A stretch of DNA of 64,000 nucleotides from Desmodus rotundus (GCF_022682495.2 NC_071399.1:54552873-54616872); one strand, 5' to 3'. Counted from the stretch's first letter, positions 22,140 through 34,230 are shown. A program made the numbers and translations. The notes: generated by a model from the letters alone, not told the origin.

Positions 22140-22770
22140 CCAGCAGCTTTGTTCTTGGGACTCTCGAGTGGCCGCTCCAGCCGCTTTGGCTCCGGGCGCG
22201 TGCGCGCGCAGCAGGGGAATCCAGCCGCTTCGGGTTTGTGACGTTATTTGGGCTCTGAGCGCGCAGCCGGCCGACCGATCGAGCCGCCCAGGCTAGGGAG
22301 GCTGGCGCGCCGCAAACTGCTGGTTCAGCCGCCTTGGTGTTACGTCTCTCGCCAGCCCCTTTGTGCTTGGGAAGTGCGCATCCAGCCGGCCCTACGCTTG
22401 GTGAGCGCGCAGCCCGCCGCCGAGCCAGAGGCTCTACGCTTGGGGGCCCGATCCAGCTGTCGGGGGCTTGAGACTCTCGGGTGGGCGGGGCCGCCCTGGG
22501 ACCGAATCACGCGGTCCTCGGTTCCGAGGTTTTGGGTCTGTGGGTGGAGCAGCTAGTCTCTGCTCCAAAAGATCTCGGAGGTTTCAGGTGTGGGCGCCCC
22601 TCCGGGGTTTCATGTACGGGCCCCGTTCGCTAATCTGCGCGCGCGCTACCGCGCGCAACCGGACCTCAGGTGAGCGCCGGTGCTGCTTATCCCGCGTTCC
22701 CCGTTCGCAGTCCAGGGGCGGAGGGGGGAGGGGCGCCAGGGGCCTCGGCCACCACCGAGAGTTCTCTAAC
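22140..22770. promoter_or_regulatory. CpG-rich core of the L1 promoter with subrepeats
   Basis: CpG is dense ('gcgcgtgcgcgcgcag', 'tgagcgcgcagccggccgac'), in contrast to the CpG-poor surroundings. The block 'tgagcgcgcagcc' occurs at 22256-22268 and 22402-22414. 'atccagccg'-type blocks occur near 22172, 22218, 22380 and 22451. A CRE-like 'tgacgtta' lies near 22239. Retained CpGs imply little germline methylation decay since insertion. Confidence 0.75.
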
Positions 22771-23130
22771 TAGCCCCTGAGTGTCTCTATTTTCTTTTTC
22801 TTTTTGAGAAATTCCTCCTTTTCAAGCCCCCCTGGTCCAATCAAGCACCTGGCTGCTCACAGCGCAGCCTGGCCCTCTCTCAGGACTCCTGCAGCAGCCC
22901 CTGCGCCAGAGCTGGCGCCTCTGCAGCCCTTGTACCGCGCGGTCCCGGGTCCCGGGGACCTTATTGTCCTTGAGCACTCTTCTTACCGTCAGATCTTTCA
23001 GTGTCCTCTATCTTTGGTCTCTAATCTTCGTATATGCTGGAGTACTGTTGGCTGTTCGCTCTGCTCCTCAGATCAGCTAGGTATTTCCCTGGCACTGAGG
23101 GGAATTGAATTCTGCTCCCACCTATGTTGC

Positions 23131-23139
23131 CGCCATCTT
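23131..23139 (-). promoter_or_regulatory. YY1-like site at L1 5' end
   Basis: The L1 sense strand reads 'gaggattggaagatggcggc' from the first base. 'AAGATGGCG' lies at +10 to +18. Human L1 has a YY1 site at nearly the same place that sets the transcription start. The match here is by motif and position only. Confidence 0.7.
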
Positions 23140-23319
23140 CCAATCCTCGAACTGGTGACTTTTGAGGAAGAGGAATAGAAGCAAGGAGATAATTTGTTGT
23201 TTTTCCCTATCACATAAATTGAAACAAAGTATGTAGTTGTATTAATGAAAAGAATGCTTCCTAGGCAAAAAAAAACAACAAAAAAAACCCCCCAAAAAAA
23301 CCCCAGCTGTCATGATGTA

Positions 23320-23549
23320 GAAAAATATTTTTCTTTTTTGTAAAAGATTATTTATGTATTTTTAGAGAGGGAAGGGAGGGAGAAAGAGGGAGAAAAACAT
23401 TAATGTGTGGTTGCATCTTCTGCGCCTCCTTCTTGGGATCTGGTCTGCAACCCAGGCATGTGCCCTGACCAGGAATCTAACTGACAACCCTTTGGTTTGC
23501 AGACTGGCATTCAATCCACTGAGCCACACCAGCCAGGGTGAAAAATATT
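23320..23549 (-). mobile_element. Ves-type bat SINE
   Basis: The plus strand has an AT-rich end ('attatttatgtatttttaga'), a GA-rich stretch, 'caacccaggcatgtgccctg' and the head 'ccactgagccacaccagcca'. A duplication 'gaaaaatatt' is at 23320-23329 and 23540-23549 and extends four more bases with one mismatch. A GTGTGGTTGC body distinguishes it from the GAAATATGTG copies at 14028 and 51310. Confidence 0.87.
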
Positions 23550-23734
23550 CTTCATTTAATGAGATAATTTGAGGAAAATTTAAAATATTGAAAGGAAGAA
23601 AGATAAGTTAAATTATATTTTTTGAGATGGTGGGACTAGTTAGATGGCATGAGGTAAGTGGAAACCATCTGATTTGAAGTAGAATTAAAATTTAATGGCT
23701 GAGAGGAAAATTAAATACCACTATGTTCTGTCTC

Positions 23735-23830
23735 TTCCTATTTTACATAAAGAAATGAAGACCCAGAGAGGTTAAGTGGCTTGCTAGGGATCACATATCT
23801 AGTTATTTACTGAGAAAAATAGAAAAGTAG
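23735..23830 (-). repeat. MIR-type SINE remnant
   Basis: 'ttacataaagaaatgaagac', 'agagaggttaagtggcttgc' and 'agggatcacatatctagtta' follow the reverse complement of the MIR core. Confidence 0.65.
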
Positions 23831-23839
23831 AAAGAACAC

Positions 23840-24675
23840 CTACTTCCTGAACCAATTAACTTTTTAAAAAGTTGTTTGTACATGGTGCTAAAATAACTGA
23901 TTTATTCTAAATTAAAAAAGGGAAACTACTCAGGTAAATTGTTTCCCTCCTCCCTGAGGCCTTCCTGCTGCTCCTGCTTGTGGCCAGACTCATTCTGCCA
24001 GGGTCTGTCTCCATCAACATTCTCCTTTCCCACATCTAGGCTTACAGCTCTGTCACATGGTAGATAGCTAAGTTATCTGCTAAGTAGGTGACAGCAAGTG
24101 GAATTTTGGAAGTGGTTTTTATTTCTTCTCCTTGCCTCTCTCTCTCTCTCTCTCCCTTTTTTTTTTTTTTTTTTTTGTAATTTGAAAATTTGGCAGGCTG
24201 TGGCAGACAGGCAGGATTACAGGAAAATAGAACCAGTGCCCTGGTAATACCCTACTTGAAGCCCTGGCTGGAGGCTACTTGTTAGTTATATAGTAACTCC
24301 TTATTGTTTAAGTCAGTTTGTGTTGACTTTTTTCTTCCTGTATGTGAAAGCATCACAATAGGCATGTCTAGACAGACACCCACACACTTTCCCTTACTTC
24401 TGCTATTAGACTTCTCCCTGCCTTCCTCTGGCCCTTGACTGAGCCAAGTCAGCACACAATGAAAGGGCCAGGAGCAGACTAAATGTGTCTTCTGCACACT
24501 GCAAGTGTCTTTGTATCTTAAGACTTTAAACTCTGTGCAGGGATCTGTGGTCTAGCTCATTTCTGCTTCCCGTTGCGAAAAACACAGCCCTCAGTGCAGT
24601 GACCTATGTACAACTCCAGAAATAATCTGCCCACAAGAGAAAATGCACTTTATTTGGCAGGCTTTCACAGCCATT
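23840..24675. other. Non-coding DNA with a CT/T simple repeat
   Basis: A (ct)n stretch followed by a T-run of about 20 lies at about 24135-24177. No gene is seen. The minus-strand frame 24282-24497 has no recognisable domain. Confidence 0.5.
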
Positions 24676-24679
24676 TAAT

Positions 24680-26992
24680 ATGTTTTTTCTTTCTTTTTAC
24701 CTTTTGTTCTCCTTCATCCATTTCTCCTATCCCCACACCCCTACCTCTGGGAACCACCAGTCTGTTTTCTATACCTGTGAGATTTTTTTTCTTTCAGATT
24801 TCACATATAAGAGAGATTATATGGTATTTGTCTTTCTCTGTCTGATTTATTTCACTTAGTGTAATGCTCTCGAGGTCTATACCAATTGTTGTAAATGGCA
24901 AGATATTATTATTCTTATGGCTGAATAATATTCTAGTGAACATGGGGGTACATATATCTCTTGGAGTTAATGTTTCCATTTTCTTTGGATAAATACCTGA
25001 AAGTGGAATTCCTGGATCATGTGGTAGTTCTATTTTTAATTTTTTGAGGAAACTCCATACTGTTTTCTATAGTGATTTCACCCATTTACAAGTGCACAAG
25101 GGATCCCTTTTCTTCACATCCTCACAATACTTGCTATTTCTTGTCTTTCTTTTTTTTATAGCCATTTTAAAGGTATGAGGTAGTAACTCATTGTGGGTTT
25201 GATTTCCATTTCTCTAATGATTATTATATTGAACATCTTATATGTCTGTTGTGGATTTTTATATTTTCTTTGGAACAAAGCCTATTCAGAACTTCTGGCC
25301 ATTTTTTAATCAGATTGGTTTATTTTTTGTTTTGTTTTGCTATTGAGTTGTATTAGTTCTCTGCTTGTATATTTTGGATAGTAGCCCCTTATCAGATATA
25401 TGAGTTGCAAATATTTTATCCTATTCAGAAGGTTTCCTTTTCATTTTGTTAATGTATTTTTGTTTCTTTGTTTTTTGCTGTGCATAATCTTTTCAGTATG
25501 ATGTAGTCCCACTTTTTATTTTTGCTTTTTTGGGGGGGTGTTTTGTTCAAAATATTATCACCAAGACCTATGTTAAGAAGCTTACCACCTAGGTTTTCTT
25601 CTAGGTGTTTCATGGTGTCAGGTCTTATGTTTAAATCTTTGATCCATTTTGAGTTAATTATTGTGAATGATGTAAAGTATTGGTCGAATTTCATTCTTTT
25701 GCAAGGGGTTGTCCAGTTTTCCCAACACCATTTATTGGAGAAACTGTCCTTTCCCTATTGTATGTTCTTGGTTCTTTTGTTGTAAATTGATTGACCATAT
25801 ATGCACAGATTTATTTCTGAGCTCTCTATTGTTTCATTGGTTTATGTGTCTGTCTTTATGCCAACACCACACCACTTCAAATATGATAGCTTTGTAATGT
25901 AGTTTAAAGTCAGGGAGCATGATGCCTTGTTTTGATCTTCCTTCTCAGGATGGCTTTGGCTATTTATTTTGTGTGTGTGTGTTTGGTTTCATACAAATTT
26001 TAGGGTAATTTTTTCTATGTTTTTGAAAAATGCTTTTGGAATTTTGATGAGGATTGCATCATATCTGTAGATTGCTCTGGGTAGTATAGACATTTTAACA
26101 ATATTGGTCCTTCCAATCCATGAGCACAGAATATCTTTCCATTTATTTGTGTCTTTAATTTATTTCATTAGTATCTTGTAGTTTTTAATATACTATAGAT
26201 ATTTCACCTCTTTAGTTAAATTTACTTCTAGGTATTTAATTCTTTTTTGAAGCAATTGTAAATGGGATTATTTTCTTGATTTCTCTTTTTGATAGTTTAT
26301 TAGTGTATAGAAATGCAAAAGATCTTGAGTATTAATTTTGTATTCTGCAATTTTATTGAATTCATTTATTAGTTCTCACAACTTTTTTAGAGTTTTTATG
26401 GTTTTATATATATAATGTAATGTCATCTGAAAATAGTGACAGTTTCACTTCTTCCTTTCTAATTTGGATGCCTTTCATTTCTTTTTCTTGCCTAATTGCT
26501 CTATCTAGGACTGCCAACACTATGTTAAATAAAAGTTATGGGTATGGGTGTCCTTGTCTTATTCTTGATCTTAGGCAAAAGGAACTGTTTTGTATGTTTT
26601 CACTGTTGAGTATGAAGTTAACTGTGGGCTTGTCATATATGGCCTTTTTATATTGAGATATCTTCCCTCTATATCTACTTTGTTGAGAACTTTTATTATA
26701 AATGGATATTCAACTTTGTCAAATGTTTTTTTGCATCAATTGAGATGATAATGTGATTTTTATCTTTCATTCTATAAATGTGGTAAACCATTCTTGCATC
26801 TGTGGAATAAATCCCAGCCAATCATGATGCCTGATGTTTTTAATGTATTGTTGAATAGAGTTTACTAATATTTTGTTTAGGATTTTTGCATCCACATTCC
26901 TCAGGGATATTGGCTTGTGATTTTCCTTTCTTGTGGAATCCTTGTTTGGTTTTGGTATCAGGATAATAATGGCCTCATAAAATGAGTTTGGA
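24680..26992 (-). mobile_element. Long 5'-truncated old L1 (3'UTR and ORF2 half)
   Basis: The sequence runs collinear with the intact L1 ORF2 on the same strand, from 'aagagagattatatggtatt' (compare 16610) to 'ggcctcataaaatgagtttg' (compare 18880). The order is the same but it has many substitutions and indels. The minus-strand frames 24794-24979 and 25449-25694 are surviving scraps of ORF2, including 'NSKWIKDLN'. It stops abruptly at about 26992, the truncation point. It is an older mammalian L1 subfamily, not the young lineage. Confidence 0.85.
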
Positions 26993-26994
26993 AA

Positions 26995-27735
26995 CTGAGT
27001 AAGTCTAGTCTCTGGCTTTCAACCTAGTGGGAGAATAAGCACATAAGCAACTGAGGATGTAATTGAAAAGTGCAATGTACTAAGTGTGAGGGGGCAGGGT
27101 AGGGAGAGTGATTGATTCTGCCTGGAGGGTTTTTGGGAGAGTTGGTAACATACAGTGGGGGGAAGGGTTAATGGAGAATCAGTCAAATAAGTAAACCTTG
27201 TAGCATGAGTGGGATATTATTACCTGGGGGAAAAAAAGGAAAATTACTCTAGTAAAAATACCCAGAAACATGTGAACACAGCCTCCAGGTACCTGGGACA
27301 TGGGTTATCCACAAAAGGCTGAAGAGGAGGTGGGGAGATGAGCCTGCCATGAGATGCGCTAGGCCTTGTCCACTGCTGAGTACAATGGGGTCATGTTAGC
27401 ATTTAAGATCTTGATTCTCATGACTTTTTATTGCTATCTAATTTGGGGGGTACCCCATGCCTGAATTCTCTTCCAGATATTTCTGGGGACCCATCTCTAC
27501 CAGGCATGTGTCTCACCTGGACTCGGGATCATTTGCTCCCATTTCTGCTTTTGTGTCTTTAACTAGGTTGCTTGAGCTTGCCACTGCTAACTGTGCCCTC
27601 CACCAGACATTCTCTGCCTAGCCAGGCATCTTGGCTGTGGCCACCCTCAACTCTCTGTGTCAAATCTATCCTCTGATCTGTGACTGGGCATGGGGATTGA
27701 TCAGGCTCTCACCTCTATTCCGTTTTATGTGAATG
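26995..27735. other. Non-coding DNA, no feature recognised
   Basis: It has moderately GC-rich patches and no repeat or gene I can name. Confidence 0.4.
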
Positions 27736-27747
27736 TGTGTATGTGTG

Positions 27748-27783
<36 letters not shown>

Positions 27784-27812
27784 AGAGAGGGAGAGAGGGA
27801 GAGAGAGAGAGA
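27748..27812. repeat. (GA)n microsatellite
   Basis: It has about 16 pure GA units, then gagagg-type variants. The overlapping Arg/Glu-rich frame is composition only. Confidence 0.95.
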
Positions 27813-28034
27813 ACTCTGTCCATGAGGCTATATTTCTTGCAGACTTGCCTGTAAACTCTTTAGCTTGTATTGTAAACTCTTCCCTCATAAGGGCTTATAA
27901 CCTACCCCCAAGCCCAAAGAAGAGGCATTTGCCATCCCATTCTTTCCTCTGTCTTTATCTCTTCCACTATTACACAGGCACCATTCTTCTTCTTCTTATT
28001 ACTATTATTTGTAATGTTCACCCGAGGATGTATT

Positions 28035-28192
28035 TCTTGATTTTAGAGAGAGAGGAAGGGTGAGAGAGAGAAAGAGAGAGAGAGAAGCATTGATCTGTTG
28101 CCTTCTGCATGAGCTCTCTGAGGGAGGATTGAACCCCTGACCTATTTGTGTATGGGATGATGCTCTCACCAACTGAGCCACCCAGCCAGCAT
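28035..28192 (-). mobile_element. Older bat tRNA-derived SINE
   Basis: The plus strand reads 'cttgattttagagagagagg', a GA stretch, 'gattgaacccctgacctatt', 'gtatgggatgatgctctcac' and the head 'caactgagccacccagccag'. It has the same layout as the SINEs at 14840 and 33917. No target-site duplication is clear. Confidence 0.75.
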
Positions 28193-28199
28193 GGCACTA

Positions 28200-31100
28200 T
28201 GATTAATGCACAATTAATGAATGATTTTCTTCTCCTTTCTTTTGTCAGTAAAAAAAATCCCTGAATACATATACATTAATAACAATATATACTTGGTCAG
28301 GGGATGTTGCCCTGCACCTTTGCATTTGATTCTCAGTTTGGTCCAGTCAATAGCTCTTGTGGGTCTTTTGTTGGCTAGGTGAGGAGTTTCTGGCATTTGG
28401 GAGATATTCAAGATATGATTATTGAATTGAACTGAGTCTCTCGTAAGGAAGGAGGCCAAGGGTAAATTTGTTTGTTGGTTTGTGGGTGAGTGGTGTGATC
28501 AGATCTGAGTCTTAGAGGAAGCAGGAAGACCAAGTAGGAAGCTGCAGCAACCATCAGGGTGAAGGGTGATAGAAGCTTGAACCAGAAAAGGGATGCTAGG
28601 GATGAAGTGATGGGGATAGAACTGAAAAATAACGGGGACATGAGAAGATGATACAGTTGAAATGTGGTTAAATGTGGGAGGACACAGAATAGATGATTGC
28701 TCTGAGTTTTGTCTTGAGAGAGAATTGAGTAGATAGTGATGTGATAAGCATCACTGACCCATTTTACAAAGAGGTGAAGTGATTTGCCCAAGACCAATGA
28801 ACATACTGATGGCAGAATTGTATGTCCCTATTGTGCTAAAAACTCCAAACCAGAATAGTTTCTAATTCATTACCCTCATGGCCTTTCTCTATTACACAAA
28901 AACTTCTATGCACAGAACATACTCAAATAATTTTCTAAAATGTCATTAAAATTAAGAAGGTACTTAAAAAGGACATCTGAGAAGCCACACTCAACAAGTA
29001 CAGAAATAAATTAGAGATGAGAAAATATTAAAATATCTGACCTGTGTGGGTATCTGCATAATATTTAAAATGATCTCATCCATTTAGTTCTAGTGCTTGG
29101 TGTTCTAATCTGAAATATGAAAAATGTTCTCATGGAGAGGCAGGCATGATGAAGGAGGATATCTTAATATACAGTAAAATATAAATTAAAAAGCCCTATA
29201 AAGCTATTAGTAAAAGCACTGAAATACATTAGCAGGTGCATGGGTTCAACTTTGGATGAATGTTCTTTGAAATCGGATTCATCACCAAAATTAATCTAAG
29301 AGGCGTCAAATCTGTGCTGGGTTAAAGAGGTGACAAATGGAAAGATTTCACTGAAGTTCCAAATTATAAAGGGATCAGAATTAATAACCCTCTGCCATGG
29401 GTAACCTGAATGAACACACAGGAGTTTAAGGAATTCACATCTTGAAAAAGGGTAGAGAAGAAACCTGAAATATTGCTATTGAAAGGAGCAGTCTGGCCAT
29501 CAGTTGGATTGGTTTGATATTATAAATAATTTCAAATCAGCCACAGATAACCATGAAAATATGTTTCTGTGACTTTCACATTAGCAGAGTTTATGTATTT
29601 GAACAGGCTGGTCAAATCATTCTCTTAGAGTGAAGCAAGTAGAGCATTTCCTCCCATGTATTTAATTCAGAGCTTCTTGGAGGTGATGCAGTTTAGAAGT
29701 ACCATTCTTGATTCATCAGTGGTTTCTGTTGTGGGTTCTTCATTCATATGAACTCATATCATGAAAATGAGCATGAAGAGAAGGCAGAGGTTGGGGACAC
29801 TGCAACACTCCAAATATATATATATATCCAAATACCTAAAATCACATTTTTTTTCTTAGTCAGAAAGTCACATATCTTGGCCAATTTGCAGGCAGTTTTC
29901 TATGTTTCTAGTGATGAATTCAGGGTTACCTATTAACAGGACATGGGGGTTCCCTGCATCATAATCTCAAGGGTTAGGCAGAGAGTCCCCTGGCACACTG
30001 CTTGACTACACATAGGTAGCAGCAGGAAGAGAATGGCTGAAGAGTCTTTTGAGCTGGGCTTGCTACACTTTTCTGTGAAGAGCAAAGCTACAGCTGATAT
30101 TTGAGCCTCCTACCAACTTTGCCTCATGGCTTCACAAGATGAGAGACTGCCACAATAGGTGGCTGTTTGAGGTTTAGCAGCCTGGAATTGACATTTTATC
30201 CTTGAAACCAAACCACTGAAGGGTGGAATAGCTGTAGGTAGAGTTAGTAAACTAAAGTCTTCAACTTAGCATCCAGCCCATCTCCTGTGAGTGCCTGAGT
30301 CTACTAGGAATAGTGCTAACTGAGGTGCCAGTGTGTGTTGTAGAATCACTTTGTGTATGGATCCCTAGTTTTATCCCCCACCCAAAGATCCTCCCTCTAA
30401 GTATGGGAGAGAGAGAGAGAGAGAGGCGGGGCGGGGGGAAGAGATCGGGTCCAAATAAGTTTTCATTTCTTGCTTACCTTCCTTCCTTACTCTTCCCATA
30501 CTTTCTATCATTTATGCTTTTGAGAATCTAATATATATCTGATCTATTATATTTTCAAAGTAGTATTCTTGATTCCTCCTCCTTGATCCTATCGCAATAA
30601 TGGAACTACCATCTTCTTAGTTACTGAAACCAAAAATCTAGATGTTATCCTTAGTTTTAAAGATTTCAGTCCCCCTTCCTAGTTGGACCAGGCATCTTTA
30701 GAATTATCTATCAATGCTTATTCTCACCTTATTCTCATCTGCCACCACGCAAACTGCCACCCCTTTCCAGAATTGCTCAATCAATGCCCTGCACCTGAAA
30801 CATTCTCCTGTTGAAACCTGGGTATTGAGCTATTAGCTTCAGTTTTTTTTCTTACTAGGACAAATCTCTCCCTGTTCTGGATCTGCAATAAATTTCCTTG
30901 CATTGTTCAAGTATGCATGTCATCTGGCACCTGACCAGCCCCACCAGTATATCTGCCCTGTCTCTCCATGGAAAGGGAATGGGGTCTTTGGCTACAGCAC
31001 AAAAGGAGTATGCACAGCCCTTTACCATGTGTTAGGTATCAGGAGGGAGACCACAACACACTACTGATGCAGGTTTTGCTGCATCTCTTCTCTTGTATAT

Positions 31101-31470
31101 GAGTAAAGCATTGTCCCAACCAGAGCCTTGGATGCTGAGTCCTTCATGGCAACCTGGAACCCACAGAAGATGTAGCAGACAGAGGTCTGTGGGCTCCCAC
31201 TTGTGGTGGTTGGCATCATTATAACCTTTGCCATCTTTTAAGCAGTGGGAGTCCTCCCTGGGGATTGATAACTGTTTCTTCCTGCTCCACACACCAGTTG
31301 TTAACTCTGCTGCAATAAGCTTCCCCAAGAACTCTGTGTGATTGGTGGCCTTTTGTTAATCAAATATCACTTTCTCCAGGAGGCCTTCTCCAGCACTCAC
31401 TCAACCACCCAATTAAAGGTATCTAATTGTAAGTATTCATGTATTCTCTGTTAGTACATTGCATTGTTTT
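28200..31470. other. Non-coding DNA; possible old LTR-like material near 30.7-31.4 kb
   Basis: No gene is seen. The text 'ctgcaataaatttccttgca' near 30884 and 'gctgcaataagcttccccaa' near 31309 look like polyadenylation-side ends of LTRs, but I cannot define an element. The 98-codon minus frame 31032-31328 has no recognised domain. A small (ga)n lies at about 30409-30425. Confidence 0.35.
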
Positions 31471-31474
31471 TGTT

Positions 31475-31610
31475 TGTTTTGGGCTTTTTGCTTCTTTTTC
31501 ACCAAAAGCTTCATGACAGCAGGGATCTTGGTCTTCATCCCTTTCATAACCTCAGTGCCTAGACTGGAGCCTGGCTCAGAATAAATACCCATTACAGTAC
31601 TTACTAAATG
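31475..31610 (+). repeat. L2 3'-end remnant
   Basis: The order 'atgacagcagggatcttggt', 'cagtgcctagactggagcct', 'ggctcagaataaatacc' and 'tactaaatgaggaa' fits the L2 3' end. Confidence 0.65.
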
Positions 31611-31614
31611 AGGA

Positions 31615-32510
31615 AATCAACAACTTCTAATTACAGTAAACTTTCAGTTCTTATATGATGGTGTTTGACTATGGTGATGTTTGTCTGTGATGGTGTTCAA
31701 ATAATTACCTTTCAATTTCTTTAAGTTGTGGCAACCATGGAGATGGCCCACTTGAATAACCTTTCCAGAAAGAACTTGCCCTTCAGCTGCATGGGAGACA
31801 GTAAGCTGACTAGTTTCCATTGTTAGTGCCACCAGGGTCCTCTTCAGCTTGGAAAAGTGAGGCCAGCTCTTCCTGGAAAGCCCCCAACCAACTACTGAGT
31901 ACGTTGGGAATGCCAGAGTTAATTCTCCTTAATGCAGGTGACCTCTACCAGGAAATGTCCCTCTGCCAGGAAATTCTTGCTGTGGAGTTTCTGTGACCCA
32001 GACTTTGTCAGGACTGCCCCGTGGTCGGAGGCTCTCCCTGCCCAATCCTGCTTTTCCTCCCCTCTTCTTTCTCAGGGGCTAGATTGCATCATGGACTGAG
32101 AGCTTTCCCCATCCTCACCTGCTTCCTCCACCGTTAGTCTTTCACAGGTGCAACTCCCCAGTTAAACCTCTTACAGACCCCCTCTGTTCTATTGTCTGGC
32201 TTCCCACAGTTCCATGCTCTTGTTGGAATTCTTTCTAAATTTTAATGGGGCCACTGCATCATTTCGGTAAATAACAGAGAAGGGTTACTTGAAATCTGTT
32301 TATTGCTTAAAGATCTCAAACTCGTATAGAGTCTTCCTGGACCTAAAGGATTGTTCTTCAGTCAGAGAAACTTTCAACCAGAAAGAGGTTCAATTCAGGC
32401 ATCGCTGCATCAGGAATGACACTCACCAGTTTGCTTTAGTTGGGGCCACAGAGCTTTTGTAGAGCTGTTACTTCAGAAGTTTTTAGTTAACTGATAGAAA
32501 CAGGAATGGA
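31615..32510. other. Non-coding DNA, no feature recognised
   Basis: No repeat or gene recognised. Confidence 0.4.
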
Positions 32511-32514
32511 GGAA

Positions 32515-32690
32515 AACACTAAATATTTATTGAGAACCAGCCCTGTGCCAGACTGTTTTAAAAACTATTGACCAGATCTCACTCAGTTATTGCAACGACT
32601 TTGAAAGTGGGTAATGACATCTTCATTTTTATAGAAGAGAAATAGGATTTTCTGACTCCAAAGCCCTTGTTTTTTTTTAAATCACCATGC
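32515..32690 (-). repeat. MIR-type SINE remnant
   Basis: 'aatatttattgagaaccagc', 'ctgtgccagactgttttaaa' and an 'atttttatagaagagaaata' core fit reverse-complement MIR. Confidence 0.6.
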
Positions 32691-32694
32691 TGCC

Positions 32695-33899
32695 TCCATG
32701 TGGGAGGGGTCTTTCAATTCCAGATCTAATAATGGCAACAAAGGGACCAGATGAGAACTGATAAACCTACATTCTGGAGTAAAATATTTACAGCTTACAA
32801 TCAAAATTTGAGCAAGCATACATAATATAGCCAAGTGGACATAATCCATAGTGTGACTTTCTGTTAATTACAATTCCTTTTTACTGATGACTGGAAGTCT
32901 TAGCTAAAGGTGGCTAGGAGAATTGTAATTTTTTTGGTCCTGCCCAGATCCTCTTTGTTTTATTTTTTGTCTTGGTTCAGAAGAAGGTACTATGGGTTGT
33001 CCTATTCTACACCCGCTCGAACGCCCCTATAGATGTGTCTTCTTACTCTGAGGAGGACGGGACACTAACAATCACATTTTCCAGACTTCCTTGCAGCTGA
33101 GGCTCTGTACCTGCTGAGGTTCTACTAATTAAATGCATGTGAGGCTTTTATTTGGAGCTGATCCATTCTATTGTTACAGATCATGGTTCAGGAGTGAGTA
33201 GCTATGGCAGCAGCTTCCTTGGTGGACCCATTCCCAGCTGTGATTTTTGAGAGTAACTCTTAAAACCTCAGTCCAGAACCATCCATTTATTGTTTCCTTC
33301 AGCCCTCCAATTCTATAAGCTCTGTGTTTACAATATTAAATTTATTTTTGTTTAAACTTACTGGATTATGTAGTGCAATCAAAGAATTTAATCAATGCAG
33401 TTCATAATGCTAGGCCTGCTTATAGAGGAATGAATAGTTCCTTATATAAGAAGAGCTAATTTACAAGTTTCAGAAAAATCTTAGTTTATCTGTTGGTGGT
33501 TGCACAAAATTTCCACTTCAAGTATGAGTTTCCATAAACCATATTGCTATAGCTCTTGCCACTTTGCTATTTAGCTTTATTATTGCACAGATTTATCAGT
33601 AATGCTGGACTTTTAGGACTTCACTTTCCTATAGGGTGCACACTGCAAAATTCTAATTAAGGATATTTATTGTTAAAAATGTTCTGAATTTATTTTCTTG
33701 ACTGTTTCCCTAATTTGGGCCTCAGGACTGGTAGAGAATTTACAGGTTGCATTTGCTATAACTTAAAGAGTTGTTCCTGGAAACATACCCCTCCTCTTGG
33801 GCAGAAGTTATAAGATGCTGATATTCCTTGTATTTCTTCCTCAACCTCTCTACTCAGACCCCCCACCCCCAGCATCTTTCTCTCTTGACCCTATGATAT
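32695..33899. other. Non-coding DNA, no feature recognised
   Basis: No repeat or gene recognised. Confidence 0.4.
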
Positions 33900-33975
33900 C
33901 ACTCTGGTTACAATTTTTTAAAATCCTCACTTGAAAATATGTTTATTGATTTTTAGAGAGAGAGGAACAGGGTGT

Positions 33976-34011
<36 letters not shown>

Positions 34012-34187
34012 AACATCGATGTGAGAGGAAAACATCAACCCATTGCCTCCCATATGCACCCAGATCCGGGATCAAACCTGCCACCTAGGTGCATCACGAC
34101 TGGGAATTGAACCTGCAGCCTTTCGGTGTACGGGATGATGGTCCAATCAACTGAGCCAACTGACCAGGGCCACTCTGGTTACAATTT
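33900..34187 (-). mobile_element. Bat tRNA-derived SINE with perfect 17-bp TSD
   Basis: A perfect duplication 'cactctggttacaattt' lies at 33900-33916 and 34171-34187. The insert has an AT-rich 3' end, 'tttattgatttttagagaga', a GA/GACA-rich stretch, 'acatcgatgtgagaggaaaa', 'gaattgaacctgcagccttt', 'gtgtacgggatgatggtcca' and the head 'caactgagccaactgaccag'. This is a different subfamily from the three Ves copies with 'ccactgagccacaccagcca' heads. Confidence 0.92.
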
Positions 34188-34230
34188 AATCATTTCAGGC
34201 TCATCTTATTTGGGCTACCAAGTGTATACA

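Larger units (their letters stand above)
21394..23148 (-). promoter_or_regulatory. L1 5'UTR and internal promoter
   Basis: This is the 1755-bp segment from the L1 5' end to the ORF1 ATG. It contains a YY1-like site near +10, a CpG-rich core (about 22140-22770) and a long pyrimidine tract on the sense strand (21616-21970). L1 5'UTRs carry an internal Pol II promoter. Plus-strand frames of 74-124 codons here (for example 22248-22773 and 22804-23178) run antisense through CpG-rich DNA and have no recognisable domains. Confidence 0.85.
16119..23163 (-). mobile_element. Full-length LINE-1 with intact ORF1 and ORF2
   Basis: A perfect 15-bp target-site duplication, 'gaactggtgactttt', flanks the element (16119-16133 and 23149-23163). 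On the minus strand it runs from its 5' end at 23148 through a 1755-bp 5'UTR, ORF1 (21393-20461), a 46-bp spacer, ORF2 (20414-16593), a 257-bp 3'UTR with two AATAAA signals and a multi-part A tail, ending at 16134. The inferred nick (TTTT/GA on the plus strand) fits L1 endonuclease. Both reading frames are open and all catalytic residues I can check are present. CpG-rich promoter sequence and A-runs of up to 42 bp are preserved. All of this points to a recent insertion that may still be active. Confidence 0.97.

Noticed and set aside
22010..23178. Plus-strand frames through the CpG-rich region, which could suggest a CpG-island promoter and first exon
   Set aside because: The region lies inside the L1 between its 5' end and ORF1 and is bracketed by the target-site duplication. 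The frames are antisense and have no domains. An antisense L1 promoter remains possible but is not shown by sequence.
30660..31400. Possible class I retroviral LTR
   Set aside because: Two LTR-like polyadenylation-side strings are present, but no paired LTR, termini or internal sequence could be defined.
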